NCBI RefSeq assembly: GCF_003286085.1
Contig: NW_020825565.1
Span: forward strand, 18,920-82,919
Reading direction: 5' to 3'
Source of the DNA: Drosophila persimilis
Lineage: Eukaryota > Arthropoda > Insecta > Diptera > Drosophilidae
Length of the DNA: 64,000 nucleotides
The notes beneath the pieces were generated by a model that searched no databases, was not told the origin of the DNA, and saw nothing but the letters and a program-made list of their open reading frames with translations. Shown in pieces: positions 33,401 to 43,425 of this stretch. The position numbers and the translations under genes were made by a program. Each line of letters starts with the position of its first letter. The first letter of the stretch is position 1.

Positions 33401-33769
33401 CTTGCTTGTGTGCGTTTTCCTTCCTCGAAAACGCATCATGTACGCTACTATTCTCAATAGCTTGTTGTATGAGTTGTTGTGCTTTATTTTGTAGATTAAG
33501 TCATCCTCCTGAGTGATAGTCATAATTGATGACTGACCAATCTTTTGGGGATTTGTAAATTCTTGAATCGTAGCTATTCTTGTAGCTACGAATTTGTCTC
33601 GGATGGATGACGAGCAGTTAATCCATGACAATACGATCCTTGAATCAGACCAAAAGAAGGTTGATGCATCTTCCATCGATAACTCTTCCTTTAGTTTTGC
33701 TGTCAACTGAGCACCTAACACCGCCGCTTTTAATTCCAAACGGGGTAATGTTATTGCATTGATGGTCAA
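30488..33769 (-). CDS. BEL RNase H end, integrase and envelope in one open frame
   Basis: 1093 codons without a stop. Residues ~1-110 are the RNase H end (FFWSDSRIVLSWI). Then comes integrase: an HHCC-type zinc region (KIHKENMHCGPQ...CVKCTRAKP) and the D,D,E core in VDYCGPF, HCDNATNF and PHFGDLWEAAVK. About residue 586 a signal-peptide-like stretch (MLVMLLLVPLAMAQS) begins an envelope ectodomain with a furin-type site (RTRRQR) before a hydrophobic LDIIGNIASSLFGVLD, as in F-type envelopes. No clear C-terminal membrane anchor is seen. Env fused in frame to pol is known for roo. The first Met is not a real start; it is the 3' part of a polyprotein whose upstream part is broken. Confidence 0.85.
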   Translation of the reverse strand: MTINAITLPRLELKAAVLGAQLTAKLKEELSMEDASTFFWSDSRIVLSWINCSSSIRDKFVATRIATIQEFTNPQKIGQSSIMTITQEDDLIYKIKHNNSYNKLLRIVAYMMRFRGRKTHTSKTVQFNEMKEAQKIVIRNIQQNDFKEDIRHLTNHKETQKRSSINSLTPFMDQEGILLVGGRLEAANISFDAKHPMLLPYNDPIVKLILGKIHKENMHCGPQALLTASRQQYWILKGKNMARSIVQNCVKCTRAKPKLLEQIMGNLPPLRVTQARPFLNSGVDYCGPFKIHYKIRGKKPNTACIAIFCCFATKAVHLELVSDLTTEAYLAALRRFISRRGKCQVLHCDNATNFVGAGNKLQELEEATFSEKAKEHIVRECNNKRVQFKFIPPRAPHFGDLWEAAVKSDKHLLLKNVTTANLTYEELETVIVAIEAILNSRPLTPISDNPNDVTALTPGHFLIGEPLTAQADSEPSQQPKTLRNRWQAVSKLKHSFWTQWSNEYLQQLQQRLKWRKSSANIKEGTLVILKEDNTPVLQWPLGRIIRLFHGKDNFVRVVEVKTAKGIFKREIQHVAPLFNEEEPTHKHPMLVMLLLVPLAMAQSINITQFGSKPGIYFERVGTSQLATTDWTIIVYYNLMPYWKDMNTFTMGTTKSGSLCTQLQLVDACTSMYQHFKHIEEDLQAENTLIARTRRQRAPLDIIGNIASSLFGVLDSTYAREMSETIAKVKDNEDHLLTLLKNQTSLIDSTINVIKRDEISSSKRLSRIEDFITESKGRADHFSAFQWYITLSTQLTLLAANLQRMQAEIINVLTDIRHNTISPMLISPRQLKEQLEQIRDHLRPGQSLPVTPDNMLMVYQMMKAEGTIIEDHTIIKVTFPLVSVNELEIYKLTAIPVPNKNGISMFEIKTPYMANNSHRDEFVELSETEFKNFDFVCYNKQTMFSAETSCELQMFHNKTDSSCHLVNTKKSFLWLSMHKRNRWIFATKSSLKLSAVCADGISDIKLQHSGILIAEPGCIIRNSLMTVTSQSTLETTLQVSYPRFGDSDLNETSTERSTNKVSRNDEKLNYKELYQMETNLLPPKSFKLPPKLQS

Positions 33770-34632
33770 TCAGCGTCATCATCATGATTGACTGTATGGA
33801 GTTTAACAATTTTAACTCCTCCCTGTACCTTTTCCATTCCTCCTGGAGATGAACTGGAAGCGCTTCTTTGTAGTCAATGCTTTGTAGTGAGATGCTGCAT
33901 AAAGATTTTTGCTTTCATAACAACAGGTGCAAACAATCCAAGCGGATCGAAGATCCTAAAAATTTCGGATACGACATGTCTTCTGGATATTGTTTCCTTG
34001 GTTAAATCCAGAATTATGTAGGAGTTGGTTAAGTTCCTTCTGTTTCTGGAGGGCCTCTGGTATGGTATCTGCTCCTGTTACGCAATCATCAACATAAAAA
34101 TCCTTTTCTAGTGCAGCAGCTCCAGTCGGGTATTCTCTCTCTGGCCCTTTTGAGCAAGATATTGTAGGCATTTTGTGGCTAAATATGGAGCTGCCTTAGT
34201 TCCATATGTTACAGTTTTGAGTCTGTAATATCTCAGATCTTCTGATGGATCATTTCGCCATACAATTGTTTGATAGTACTGGTCCTCAGGATTGACCCAG
34301 ATCTGACGATACATTTTTTCGATGTCTGCCGTAAATACATATTTGTGCATCCAGAATCGAAGCAATATTGAAAATATCGAACTTTGCACAGTCGGACCTT
34401 TATGCATCAAATCGTTGAGTGATTTGCCGGATGACGTAACAGCAGAAGCATCAAAGACAACTCTCAATTTTGTTGTAGAGCTGTCAGGTTTCATCACACA
34501 GTGATGTGGAATAAAATAGCGTGATCGTGCTATTTCTTTAGTGTGCATTTCCTTCATATGCCCAAGTGCCTCATATTCTTTCATGAACTGCACCAAAGTG
34601 CAGGCACCAAAGTCGACGTGTAGCCAAATCAC
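33770..34632 (-). pseudogene. BEL reverse transcriptase, frameshifted
   Basis: RT pieces in two main frames. 34632-34108 holds VFDASAVTSSGKSLNDLM, FTADIEKMYRQI and TYGTKAAPYLA. 34171-33956 holds the catalytic FYVDDCVTGAD. Between 33955 and 33770 the BEL signature DPLGLFAPVVMKAKI can be read in a third frame. Two or more frameshifts disconnect it from the integrase-env frame. Confidence 0.8.
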
Positions 34633-35401
34633 GGCTCTCCCCTAAGGACGAAGCATCTTCCAAAAATGGGAGTCTGACAATGAATCTCTTGTCACATGCC
34701 ATGTGAATATTTTGAACAAAATATTGCTCACATCGCTTCTCTAGAGGAGATAAGCATGGTGTGTTGCTCGGGAATGAGTCCAATTCCCAAAACTTGGAGA
34801 TTTGCTGATCCACCTTGTCCTCCTCAGTCAAAACTGCACACGTGCTTTGGCTCTTTGACTCCTGTCTTAGCTTGCCAGCCACTATCCAGCCTAGTCTCGT
34901 TTCCTGTAGCCTGGGCAATCCTCTTCCAATTGATACATGCTTATCTTGCATGATTTCGAAGTAATGTTCTGCTCCCAACAGTATGTCTATTCTTCCATTC
35001 TTGTCAAAGTTGGGATCTGCCAAAATGATGTTCTTTGGAAATTTCCAACGAAATGTATCGATTAATTGCGCTGGCTGATCTGCCACTATATGTGGTAACA
35101 CAAATTCTTCTAATCGTGTATTGAAGCTATTATGCTGTGATTTGAGCATAACATTTACTCTCGCCTTTGATGTTTGTGTTCGGCCGCCAATTCCATTTAT
35201 CTGAAGCTCCGATTTGTGCACCTTCAGATTTAAGATGTTCAATGCTCTTTCCGAATTCACATTGACTTGCGAGCCTGAATCAAGCAGAGCTCTAAATTTA
35301 CCAATTTGTCCATTATTGCCTTTTATGAGTACCTGAGCAGTGGCTAATAGTACATAATTGCTTTGAATACTGTTTACCGATGCTGCTGTTTTGGCTTCAA
35401 A
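34633..35401 (-). pseudogene. BEL aspartic protease (A17 type)
   Basis: The active-site motif LDSGSQVNV is encoded near 35255-35290 and the frame 35260-34571 continues through LPHIVADQP, FDKNGRIDILLGAEHYF and LGWIVAGKL, typical of BEL/Pao proteases. An in-frame TAG at 35402-35404 separates it from the gag zinc-knuckle region. Confidence 0.8.
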
Positions 35402-36840
35402 CTAGGTTTCTAAATGAAGAAGAGTGTTATGTCCTTTGCTGCATTTAAAACAATCTCTTCTTTGACAATTTCTTGCAGCATGGTCGCGTTTAAAACATTT
35501 AACGCATAGTTGGTTCTTTTGAACCCAATTCAATCTATCCGCAGCAGTTTTCTTTAAAAACTGGGTGCATTTATAGATGGCGTGGTTAGGTTTCTCGCAG
35601 AAATAACAGTAATATTGATTTTCTGCTCCTGCTGATGCGCATGTGATGGGCTTCTTTGTCCTTTCCCATCCAATAGCTTCCAGAGTTAGGAATCTTTGCT
35701 CGAGGAACTGCATGAACTCGCTCAACGGCTGTAGTTCCTTTGTATTTTGTATGGATTGCTCATACATAGTAAGAGTTTGACGATCTAATTTTTTCGTCAA
35801 CAGACAAAGAAGAATCGTGTCCCATTTGTCTGTTTCTATCTCAATGTTGTTTAATGCTGCTAATGTTTCCTTTACATTATCATGCAGCATTTTAATTGAT
35901 TTAGCATCGTTGGTTGTGCTAGGTTGATCCAATAGTCGTTGAATCAATGCATTACTTAGCACTCTTTTGTTACTAAAACGATCTTGTAACATATTCCATG
36001 CTGTAATGTAGTTTCCTTCTGTTAACGAAAGGTGGCGTATTAAATTTTTTTTGCATCTCCTGTTACATTGGTCTTCAAATACCACATCTTTTGTATGACA
36101 GGTACTGATGATTCATGAATCATTTTCTTAAAAATGTCATGGAATTGTTGCCATTTAAGGTAATCTCCATCAAATTTTGGAATGGCAACCTTTGGCAATG
36201 GTAATAAGTTATTAACATGAGGAGCAGCGATGACTTGCTGAACAGAGTCTGATTCCGTCATTATTTGGACTGATAACACTGCGTCTTCAGCTGCTATGTA
36301 ATTATACCCCATTTTTACAGGGTCTGTAAATTTTTTGTGAATTTGAATGTGGATTGTTCTTATCTCATCCCAATATTTTATGATTATTGGTTTTAAGTCC
36401 TTTTGCGTCTCATTCGTCATTCTGTTCATGATGCGCTCTAGACTTTCAAGCAGCACCTTTTGTTCTCGAATCATGGGCCCTATTTCATGCTCATCCTCCA
36501 AAGACGTTATCGATCCTGCGTCTATCTCCATTTCGATTGAAGATAGTTGTTTGGTTAATTCGCCTTCGTATTGTATGACTAAATCTCTTATTTGTTTAAA
36601 ATAGTCATTGGCGAAATAATTATGCTCAAATTCTGAGCCTTGAACTATTTTTTGAATATTAGTTTCCTCTTTTGAAAACATATCCCAGAGATTCATTAGG
36701 TTCTCAATACGGGATTTAAAATATTCTGGTTTCTGCTTTCTTTCAGCAGAATCCTTTTTATAATTTCGTACCAGGCTCTGAATCTCTTCGCCTGTGGCAA
36801 GCTGCCTGTCTAGCATAACATTAATGCTTGATGATGCCAT
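35402..36840 (-). pseudogene. BEL gag with zinc-binding C-terminus
   Basis: Starts at ATG 36840 (MASSSINVMLDRQL). The first frame runs to 36040 with coiled-coil-rich sequence and the conserved LPKVAIPKFDGDYLKWQQF. An A8 run near 36050 shifts into 36085-35402, which continues the BEL gag domain (RHLSLTEGNYITAWNML, ERFLTLE type) and ends with Cys/His motifs (YCYFCEKPNHAIYKC, CVKCFKRDHAARNC, CFKCSKGHNTLLH). One frameshift in a homopolymer is the only break in gag. Confidence 0.85.
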
Positions 36841-37214
36841 TTTATTTTATTTATTTTAATACTTTGACCCGATGGAGGTAATTTATTTGTCACTATGACT
36901 GGTTGTGCCTCTACTCACAACCACGACGATGGTCAAAGTATCTCAATAAATATTTATGACACTGGAATTCTTGTTTCCAATTCAACCTTAGTCGCCAAGT
37001 TGACTGTGATGGTTGAGTTAGATCCAAATAACACCAATTAAGTTTTCCTTCACCGAAGGTTTGAAATCACAACTCTGATTGTTGTATGTTGTATGTGTGT
37101 AAATTGGTCGCCAAGTTGACCAATTATGTAGGATTTTCCAACTAAATCCAAGTTCAAATCGGGAACAACAATCCAGATGATCGGTTAAGTGTCCAAAAGT
37201 CGGGGGTCACCAAA
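36841..37214 (-). other. BEL 5' leader with primer-binding site
   Basis: 374 bp between the LTR and gag. The putative PBS TTTGGTGACCCCCGAC starts at 37214 on the minus strand. A GTCGCCAAGTTGAC motif occurs twice (about 36991 and 37109), a short direct repeat. No coding sequence. Confidence 0.75.
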
Positions 37215-37755
37215 TGAATAAATCAAATGAATCTGTTGATGTAGATTCACTTGATTTTTGTGTGATTCTCAATATGACAATCGTATGCTGAAAATGTAAA
37301 TTTGTATGCTACCGGTTCATGTACCAGTAACAAATGGTCGCCGCAATCGGTACTTGAACAAATTGGGCTTCGGAGATGTGAATACGTCAGAGTTTTCTTT
37401 CGTACTGATTTTATTTGGTAAAATGCGAGGTTTATATACAAGTTCTATGAGTATAATTGTTTACTTAGGATCTTAGGTATGTTTAATTAGTTCTGAGTAT
37501 AATATTGCTAGGGAAATGTGTTATCTATATTTAGGACTAAGCAATTACTACAAATCCAAGAGTGGAATATTCCAAGGGTCAGATTTATGACGGTCACAAT
37601 GGTTATCATGCAGATGGTGAGAGATTTGACCACATATTTATATTTAGAGCATATTATCGTTTATTTATTTAGGTGGCTGGGAAATCTTAACCTTTTATGG
37701 CTAGCTATTTGGTAGGTCTAATCATACGATTTTGTATTTTAATTTAAATCGTACA
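37215..37755 (-). repeat. BEL 5' LTR
   Basis: 541 bp, matching the 3' LTR at both ends. It contains about 120 bp at 37497-37615 that the 3' LTR lacks and misses about 115 bp that the 3' LTR has, so the two LTRs have exchanged or lost central blocks. Its outer end is followed by the ATTAT duplication. Confidence 0.9.
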
Positions 37756-37760
37756 ATTAT

Positions 37761-38556
37761 GAACCGTTTTATGGTTATAAGTGTATAGAATTAACTCGAA
37801 TTTTGTGAGCTTGTTTTCTATGTTATCCTCGCTTGAAATGATTCTTAATTTTTCATTGATCGTTTTATGTAGCCGTTCTACATCAGAAACTCCGTTTTTA
37901 CTGGTAGTGATTTCGATTTTCACATTTTCCGCATTCAACCATGCTTGCAATGCTGCGCACATAAAGGCTGAATCTTTGTCGGCTTTAATTCCCTGTGGCT
38001 TGCCCATTTCGTTAAAGACTTTTATGATGGCTCTCTTTGTTTCTAACCAGTCACGACTCTTAACTTCTACAAGGGTAGCGAATTTAGAATATACATCAAT
38101 GCATGATAGGAATTGTTGATTGCCTACCAAATAGATATCCATGACATACTTTTCTCTGATATTTTGTATTTCAGGGGTGATTTCGAAGGTTAGATTGGTG
38201 TTACGATGCTCTGTTTTAGCAACGTTGCACGTAGGACATTCATTGATAATATTTTGGATTAAATTTTGATAATCGGGGTAGTAGAATTTTCCTTTAAACC
38301 AATTAGTGGTCATTTCGATACCTGGGAGAAGTAGCTCTTTATGATTCTTCAATATTTGTTCTTTGAATTCGGAGTAGTTCGGATTATCTATGTGTTTGGT
38401 ACTGGATTTAATCAGTTTTGTGAAGTGATTTGGACTGATTATCTCCAGGAATGCCCTTTGGAACAGTGGGAAGTCTACTTCATTATGGAAATATAGTGCG
38501 CTCTTTTTGGTACACACGTATTCCTTTATTATATCTTTCGCTAATGACTCTGTCAT
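37761..38556 (-). pseudogene. gypsy-B integrase, N-terminal zinc region and core
   Basis: Minus-strand frame with the HHCC zinc region (H...H, then CPTCNVAKTEH), and a core with MDIYLVGNQQFLSCIDVYSKF (first Asp), ADKDSAFM (second Asp; the usual xxNGxEF is altered) and SDVERLHKTINEKLR (Glu). It breaks off at YNHKTVHN because of the BEL insertion; the rest is at 29574-29721 and 24994-25194. A frame gap lies between 38557 and 38634. Confidence 0.85.
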
Positions 38557-38634
38557 TTCAGTATATGGGATTTTTATCAGTATCTTGTGGAAATAGTGGG
38601 ATGTTTCTACCTTATCCTCATTACCTTTAATCAG

Positions 38635-39210
38635 TTATATTTGCCTATTATAGTAATTGATTGGTCGCTCTGTAAGTGGAATATAATTTGTATTATCTTT
38701 TTGCGCGCTATGGACCGTTGCACAATCACTATTAATGGTTTCCCCGAGTAGGTTTTCGTTAATCTTTACTCTTGATAGCGCATCGGCTACATGGTTCTCC
38801 TTTCCTGGTAAATATTTTATTTTGAAGTCAAATTCATTTAATTTGATCTTCCATCGTTGTAGCTTCATATTTGGTTCCTTAAGGTTATTCAACCAAATCA
38901 AGGGTTTATGATCACTTAATATCTCAAACGTTCTACCAAACAGGTACGATCTGAAATACTTAGTTGCCCAAACTATAGCTAGTAATTCCTTTTCTATTGC
39001 TGAATAATTGATTTCATGTTCGTTTAAGGTTCTACTTGCATAGAAAATTGGTTTGTGGTCTTGCGACAACACTGCTCCTAATGCAATGTTACTTGCATCG
39101 GTTGTTACCGTGAACATTTTGTTGAAATCTGGGAATGCGAGGATGGGGTCTGAGGTGATAAGTACTTTCAACTTTTCGAAGGCCTCGACGTATTTTCCTC
39201 GGTTGGGCAT
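38635..39210 (-). pseudogene. gypsy-B RNase H
   Basis: Ty3/gypsy RNase [19 protein letters not shown] (first Asp), [25 protein letters not shown] (Glu), [13 protein letters not shown] (Asp), followed by the spacer to integrase. It overlaps the RT frame at 39168-39210 with a frameshift. Confidence 0.85.
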
Positions 39211-40397
39211 ATGACTGCTCGTTTCTTTAATTTGAGTGTCATTGGTTTTGCTATATTTACGAAATTAGGAATGAATTTCCTATAAAATCCACATAAACCT
39301 ATGAATGATTTTATTTTTGTGGTTGTATTGGGTATTGGGAAGTTTATTATGGCGGATATTTTCTTTGGATTAGGAACTATGCCGTTAGTTGTTACTACAT
39401 GGCCTAGGAGTTCCGTTTCTTTCTTCAGGAATTCACACTTATCCATTTGAAGTTTGAGGTTTGCATCTCTCAACTTTCCAAAGACCCTTTTAAGAGACAA
39501 CAAATGTTCTTCCAATGATGTGGAATAGATAATGATGTCGTCTAGATACACAAGGCAATTTTTGAAAATTAAATCTTCTAACAGATTGTTCATGCATCTT
39601 TGAAATGTGGCGGGGGCAGTGGTTAGCCCAAAAGGTATACGAGTGAACTCGTAATGACCATGCTTCGTGGAGAAAGCTGTTTTTAGTATTGAACTAGGTT
39701 CCATTGGAATTTGATGGAATCCCTTAGCTAAATCGATTGTTGTAAAATATTGGCACCTACCTAGTTTATCTAGGATTTCGTCCATTCTGGGTGTTGGAAA
39801 TTTATCCTTGATTGTCACCTCGTTTAGACTTCTATAATCTACTACCATACGATATTTCTGCTTTCCTGAAGTATCTATCTTTTTTGGTATTATAGCAATG
39901 GGTGCACAATAGGGCGAATTCGACTTACGAATGATTCCCTGTCTAATCATATCTTTGATTTGTTGAGTCACTTCCTGATCGTGTATTAGAGCATATTTAT
40001 ATGGTCGACGATATACAGGATCTTCGTGATGGGTTTTAATTTCGTGCTTTATAGTACTAGTGAAGGTCAAAATGTCACCTTCTTTATACTGCACGTCCTT
40101 AAATTCATAGAGAACTTTCTTTAGTTTCTCCTTTTCTTCGTCATTTAAATGTTCCAACCTTAGCTGGTTACATTCCCTTAATTCATTCTCTAATGCGGAA
40201 GCGAAGTATTGCTCTCCTTTAGGAGATGGGTCAAGGCACTTAGGTGTAGTTATATCTTCCTTTGAAGATGGCTTATCACCAGTGTGTGCGGTCTTGCCGT
40301 CGGCAATTGCTTCTCCACTTTGGATGATTGGGTATGACCTTTCTCCTAACGTTACCGTTTCATTTCGGTAATCGATGACGGCTTTGCTGGCCATCAA
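39168..40397 (-). pseudogene. gypsy-B reverse transcriptase
   Basis: 409-codon open frame. RT motifs include GIIRKSNSPYCAPIAIIPKK, YRMVVDYRSLNEVTIKDKFPTP, FTTIDLAKGFHQIPM (catalytic Asp), PFGLTTAPATFQRCMN, CLVYLDDIIIYST (YLDD) and [20 protein letters not shown]. These are close to 17.6/297/tom-type pol. The upstream part is the protease-RT linker. A frameshift at the end passes to RNase H. Confidence 0.88.
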
Positions 40398-40642
40398 ATA
40401 TTCTCTGCCTAAGAGTATGTCATAATTTTCAGAAAAATTATGAATATAAAATTTTTTTTTTGTCGGACAGTTTTTGGTTGCATTACGTGTAATGCTCTGA
40501 GTCAGACGGACGGGTCCTTTGATGGTATGGACGGTGAGGTTGTCGCTATCGACTTTGGAATCTGTATAGTTTTCCTTTATTATATTTATTGACGATCCCG
40601 AGTCCGCGATACCTATTAACTTTTTATTATTTACAATTATTT
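40398..40642 (-). pseudogene. gypsy-B aspartic protease
   Basis: The active site reads IADSGSSINII at about 40605-40575, with the conserved Asp-Ser-Gly of this group. The flap/end motif region (DILLGREYLM) is at 40400-40425, continuous with the RT frame. A frame change is likely at the T8 run near 40450. Confidence 0.7.
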
Positions 40643-41572
40643 CTATATATGGTCCTCCTCGATTTCTTCCGAGGCACTCTGCTGAAAATTTACATCCATT
40701 TTCATATGTCCACTTTGGCTTTCCCTAGATCGTTTGACTGGCTGATTCGGTGCACTGCTACCTTCCTGAGTCTGGTTAATTTGATAGTTAGTGGGATTCT
40801 GTACTCTGCCCTGGTTTAAGGAATTTCTAAATTCATTAAATAATCCTTTATTATTTACTGCATTATTTCCTGAATTATTTCGATGCGTTCCATGATTATT
40901 TCTGGAAGTACTTGGGTTTTGATTGTTATAATCGTTACTACTATAGCGAGGGTAATAAGTTCCAACGTTCCTACGATTGTTATTTCCGTTTCTTGAGTGT
41001 TCGTGATTCTTGTTATCATTTACGAAATTTTCGTAGATTCCTAACTCTTGAGCTGATTTTTCTAGTTTAGCCATAGTAGAAATGTCTTTCTTTGCTAAGA
41101 TAATGAACAGTCTATTGGGTAGAGCATCTTCTATGGTATGTCTGGTGGCATTTTCCAGAGCGTTTTTAAAGATTGTCTTATTTTCTGCGCTAGTTTCCAG
41201 ATTTAGTTTACTCACTATAACATTTGACTTAATTTCTAGTTCCTCTATGAACTTACGAATACTCCCATTGAATTTGGTATCGTGTAATTGTTGTAGTAGC
41301 GTCTCGTATGGAGTGTGGTTGTTGAATTTGCTGATTAGGGCTGCCTTTAGATCACTCCAGGTGTTGGGTTGAAGGCTTTGTGATAAAAGTTGTGCTCGTC
41401 CGCACAGTTGACCCTCAGTGGCTCCGTACATGATGCTTTGTTGCCGGAGGTCTTCTGTTGGGTACAATCCGGAGATGTATTCAATCCTGCTTATGAACGA
41501 ACTTAGACGTTCTTGGCATCCGTCGTATGGTGGAATTTGCCTGATTGACTTCAAGGCTTTGTTCAAGTGGGG
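40643..41572 (-). pseudogene. gypsy-B gag, N-terminally truncated
   Basis: 307-codon frame starting NKALKSIRQIPPYDG at 41566, with capsid-like WSDLKAALISKFN and a low-complexity Asn/Arg-rich C-terminus (NNRRNVGTYYPRYSSNDYN) lacking a zinc knuckle, as in 17.6/297 gag. The start of gag, the leader and the PBS are missing; the sequence is joined directly to an internal LTR position at 41573. Confidence 0.82.
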
Positions 41573-41871
41573 CGTCTGATTGGTCAGCTACGATGGCGCG
41601 GTTCTTGAGAATCGATTAGTAATTGATCTCTGAAGAGTGGCGTGATTCTAGTGCGGCTGGATTCTAGTGCGGCCTCTATTTTTTTATGTTACACTTCTAG
41701 CTTAGGGTGTTTGTTTACATTGCCTGCAATCGGCTACGCGTGGTCCATTTCGAGCGTGAGATTGTTTATGGGGGTTCGAAGCTGAGGGTGTCGGATTGCT
41801 TATAGTATTGTGGGTGTAGGGTAATAGACATAGACAAGGGTATGCGGAGCATGGACTATAGATATGTCACT
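41573..41871 (-). repeat. gypsy-B 5' LTR, inner part deleted
   Basis: Minus strand starts AGTGACATATC at 41871. About 297 bp match 18280-18575. The other half of the LTR has been lost in the deletion that also removed leader and gag start. The next bases outward are ATAT, a plausible 4-bp target duplication of this family, but its partner at the other end has been replaced by DINE-1 recombination. Confidence 0.82.
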
Positions 41872-42229
41872 ATATATATTTAAACTCTGGTACACTACAA
41901 TACACAAGAAATTTGTAGAAGTAAATGGAACTTTGAGGAGACGTCGGGGTTGGCCTATCTTTGAGAGGGTGTCTGCGCCTGGCCGGTTGCTTGGTCTGGA
42001 GTGGGGGAAGTCCGCGTGACCTGGTGTGTTTGGTCAGGGTTATGGAGTCGGCGCATGTCGATCGTTATCTATGTGTGGAGGGGGTGCGTTCGTATAGTGA
42101 ATAATGCATGCGTTCAATTTACGCTGGGCGAGGCGCTGTAATTTAGTATCAGGTTTTATGCTTATAATATGTCGGGGGAACCCCTTTTAGGTTCGTTACA
42201 AGAATAAAAGCTAACTGCTATGGAGGGTT
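41872..42229 (-). repeat. Osvaldo-like LTR, copy X1
   Basis: From about 41904 it matches (inverted) the LTR at 9270-9560, starting in ACAAGAAATTTG and ending near GCTATGGAGGG. It contains about 150 bp absent from the plus-strand copy. 41872-41903 is AT-rich sequence between it and the gypsy-B LTR. Confidence 0.7.
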
Positions 42230-42777
42230 AAACACGTTTATGTAAATTTAAAATTTAGAATCTGGTTTTTTCTCGCAGATTAGAGAGTTTTTCATGGATT
42301 TGGGCGCATGTGAAATATAACAAATGCCCCATCTCGGGGCACTGGCAGCTGAGATAGGAAATCACCGGCATCATAGCAATTTTTGAATAAATCGACAATG
42401 TGTTTTCTTTCTACGCTATCGCTGGCCGGTTCCAATCGCTTGGCGCCTTCTTTGGATATGTGCTACACAACGATTTAGGTATAAATATATCAATATTAAA
42501 CATATTTATGTGTTTGGTAAAACAACCCACCATTAAGGCTGGAAATATGGAAAGATTGACAAAGGCTGGTGGCCTGTTAAGTGACTTCTGATTGAAGACC
42601 TTGTCAGTATGTTGCCTGTTCTCATCATATCTCTCAGCATGGCCCGCTATTCTCTCCGGTGCTCGAACTTCTGCGATTCCGGACCCGGTTCTGGTCCGAT
42701 TTTTTATCTCTACTGCGAATGATGGGAATGGGCAAGCCGCCGAATATATATTGGGGAACTTTGTATTTTGCTATTAT
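42230..42777 (-). other. Unassigned block X1-a, conserved in three copies
   Basis: About 548 bp between the LTR and the P-like insertion, nearly identical at 48634-49180 and 58441-58974. I recognise no motif. It contains a GC palindrome (GCCCCATCTCGGGGC, 42326-42340). A decayed reading on the minus strand (YIFGGLPIPIIRSRDKKSDQ) could be the distal end of the Osvaldo-like env. The last seven bases, CTATTAT, are the P-like target duplication. Confidence 0.5.
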
Positions 42778-43425
42778 CAAAGACTATACAATACCAAGAT
42801 GTTGCATGAGGAACAAATTCTTTTTCAATTTTCGTTTGACGTTTCAGCGTCGAGTCGGTGTGTCTTGAGAGAAAGAATACAAAAACAAAATATGAATCGA
42901 CTGCGTGCCGAAACCGTAGGGCAGCGTGGTCGCTGATGTCTTTGGCGCGGCACAGTGGGGACTCAGCCGAAATAGTAAAAAAATTGTATGAGTGCTTTAG
43001 ATAAATTTAATGTACGCATCTAATAGAGAATTTTCCAATCGAATTTTCAAGATAGTTTTAGTTTAGAAGATATAAGCACTCAAAGTTTAACATTTTTTCA
43101 GTGTGCAAATATTTATTGAACTCATATTCACTAACTAATTTAGCAAGCTGAGACGGCCAAAGGTCCCACTGTGCCGCTCCAAAGACATCGGCGATCCGCG
43201 ACCACCGCTTCGACGGTGCTGAGGCTCGAGAGTCCAGAATTATTTCGTTGCTGGTGAAGGCATTGCCGAACAGACGAAACCGATGGGCAGCGGGGTCGCG
43301 GTAGAGACGAAGTACAGGCGAAAAGGGAATTGAAACCCCTTTGCCTTTTGGGTTCTAATGTTAGGACCCGCCATAGAACAGCTTTTTGCTCGCTCATGCA
43401 ACATCTTGGTATTTTATAGTCTTTG
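42778..43425 (+). mobile_element. Short non-autonomous P-like element (X1)
   Basis: 648 bp with ~33-bp terminal inverted repeats (CAAAGACTATACAATACC then AAGATGTTGCATGAG; one mismatch) and 7-bp duplications CTATTAT at 42771-42777 and 43426-43432. The empty site is seen in X3 at 58968-58974. It shares its end with the large P-like element at 19643-24030. A second, internal inverted repeat (GATGTCTTTGGCGCGGCACAGTGGG at about 42938-42960 against 43168-43190) makes it foldback-like. It encodes no transposase; the 85-codon minus-strand frame at 43140-43397 looks fortuitous. Confidence 0.88.

Larger units (their letters stand above)
29727..37755 (-). mobile_element. roo-like BEL/Pao endogenous retroelement with env
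   Basis: 8.03 kb, minus strand. LTRs lie at 29727-30270 and 37215-37755 with TGTACGATTT...TTATTCA ends, flanked by 5-bp duplications ATTAT (29722-29726 and 37756-37760). The order is leader, gag, A17-type protease, RT, RNase H, integrase and env, as in roo. A putative PBS (TTTGGTGACCCC) follows the 5' LTR and a purine tract (GGGAGGA) precedes the 3' LTR. The LTRs differ by indels of more than 100 bp, so it is not recent. It interrupts gypsy-B integrase. Confidence 0.92.

Noticed and set aside
42900..43210. Transib-type element (ends CACAGTGGG)
   Set aside because: No 5-bp target duplication flanks the ends; the flanks themselves are inverted repeats, so I keep it as a foldback core only.
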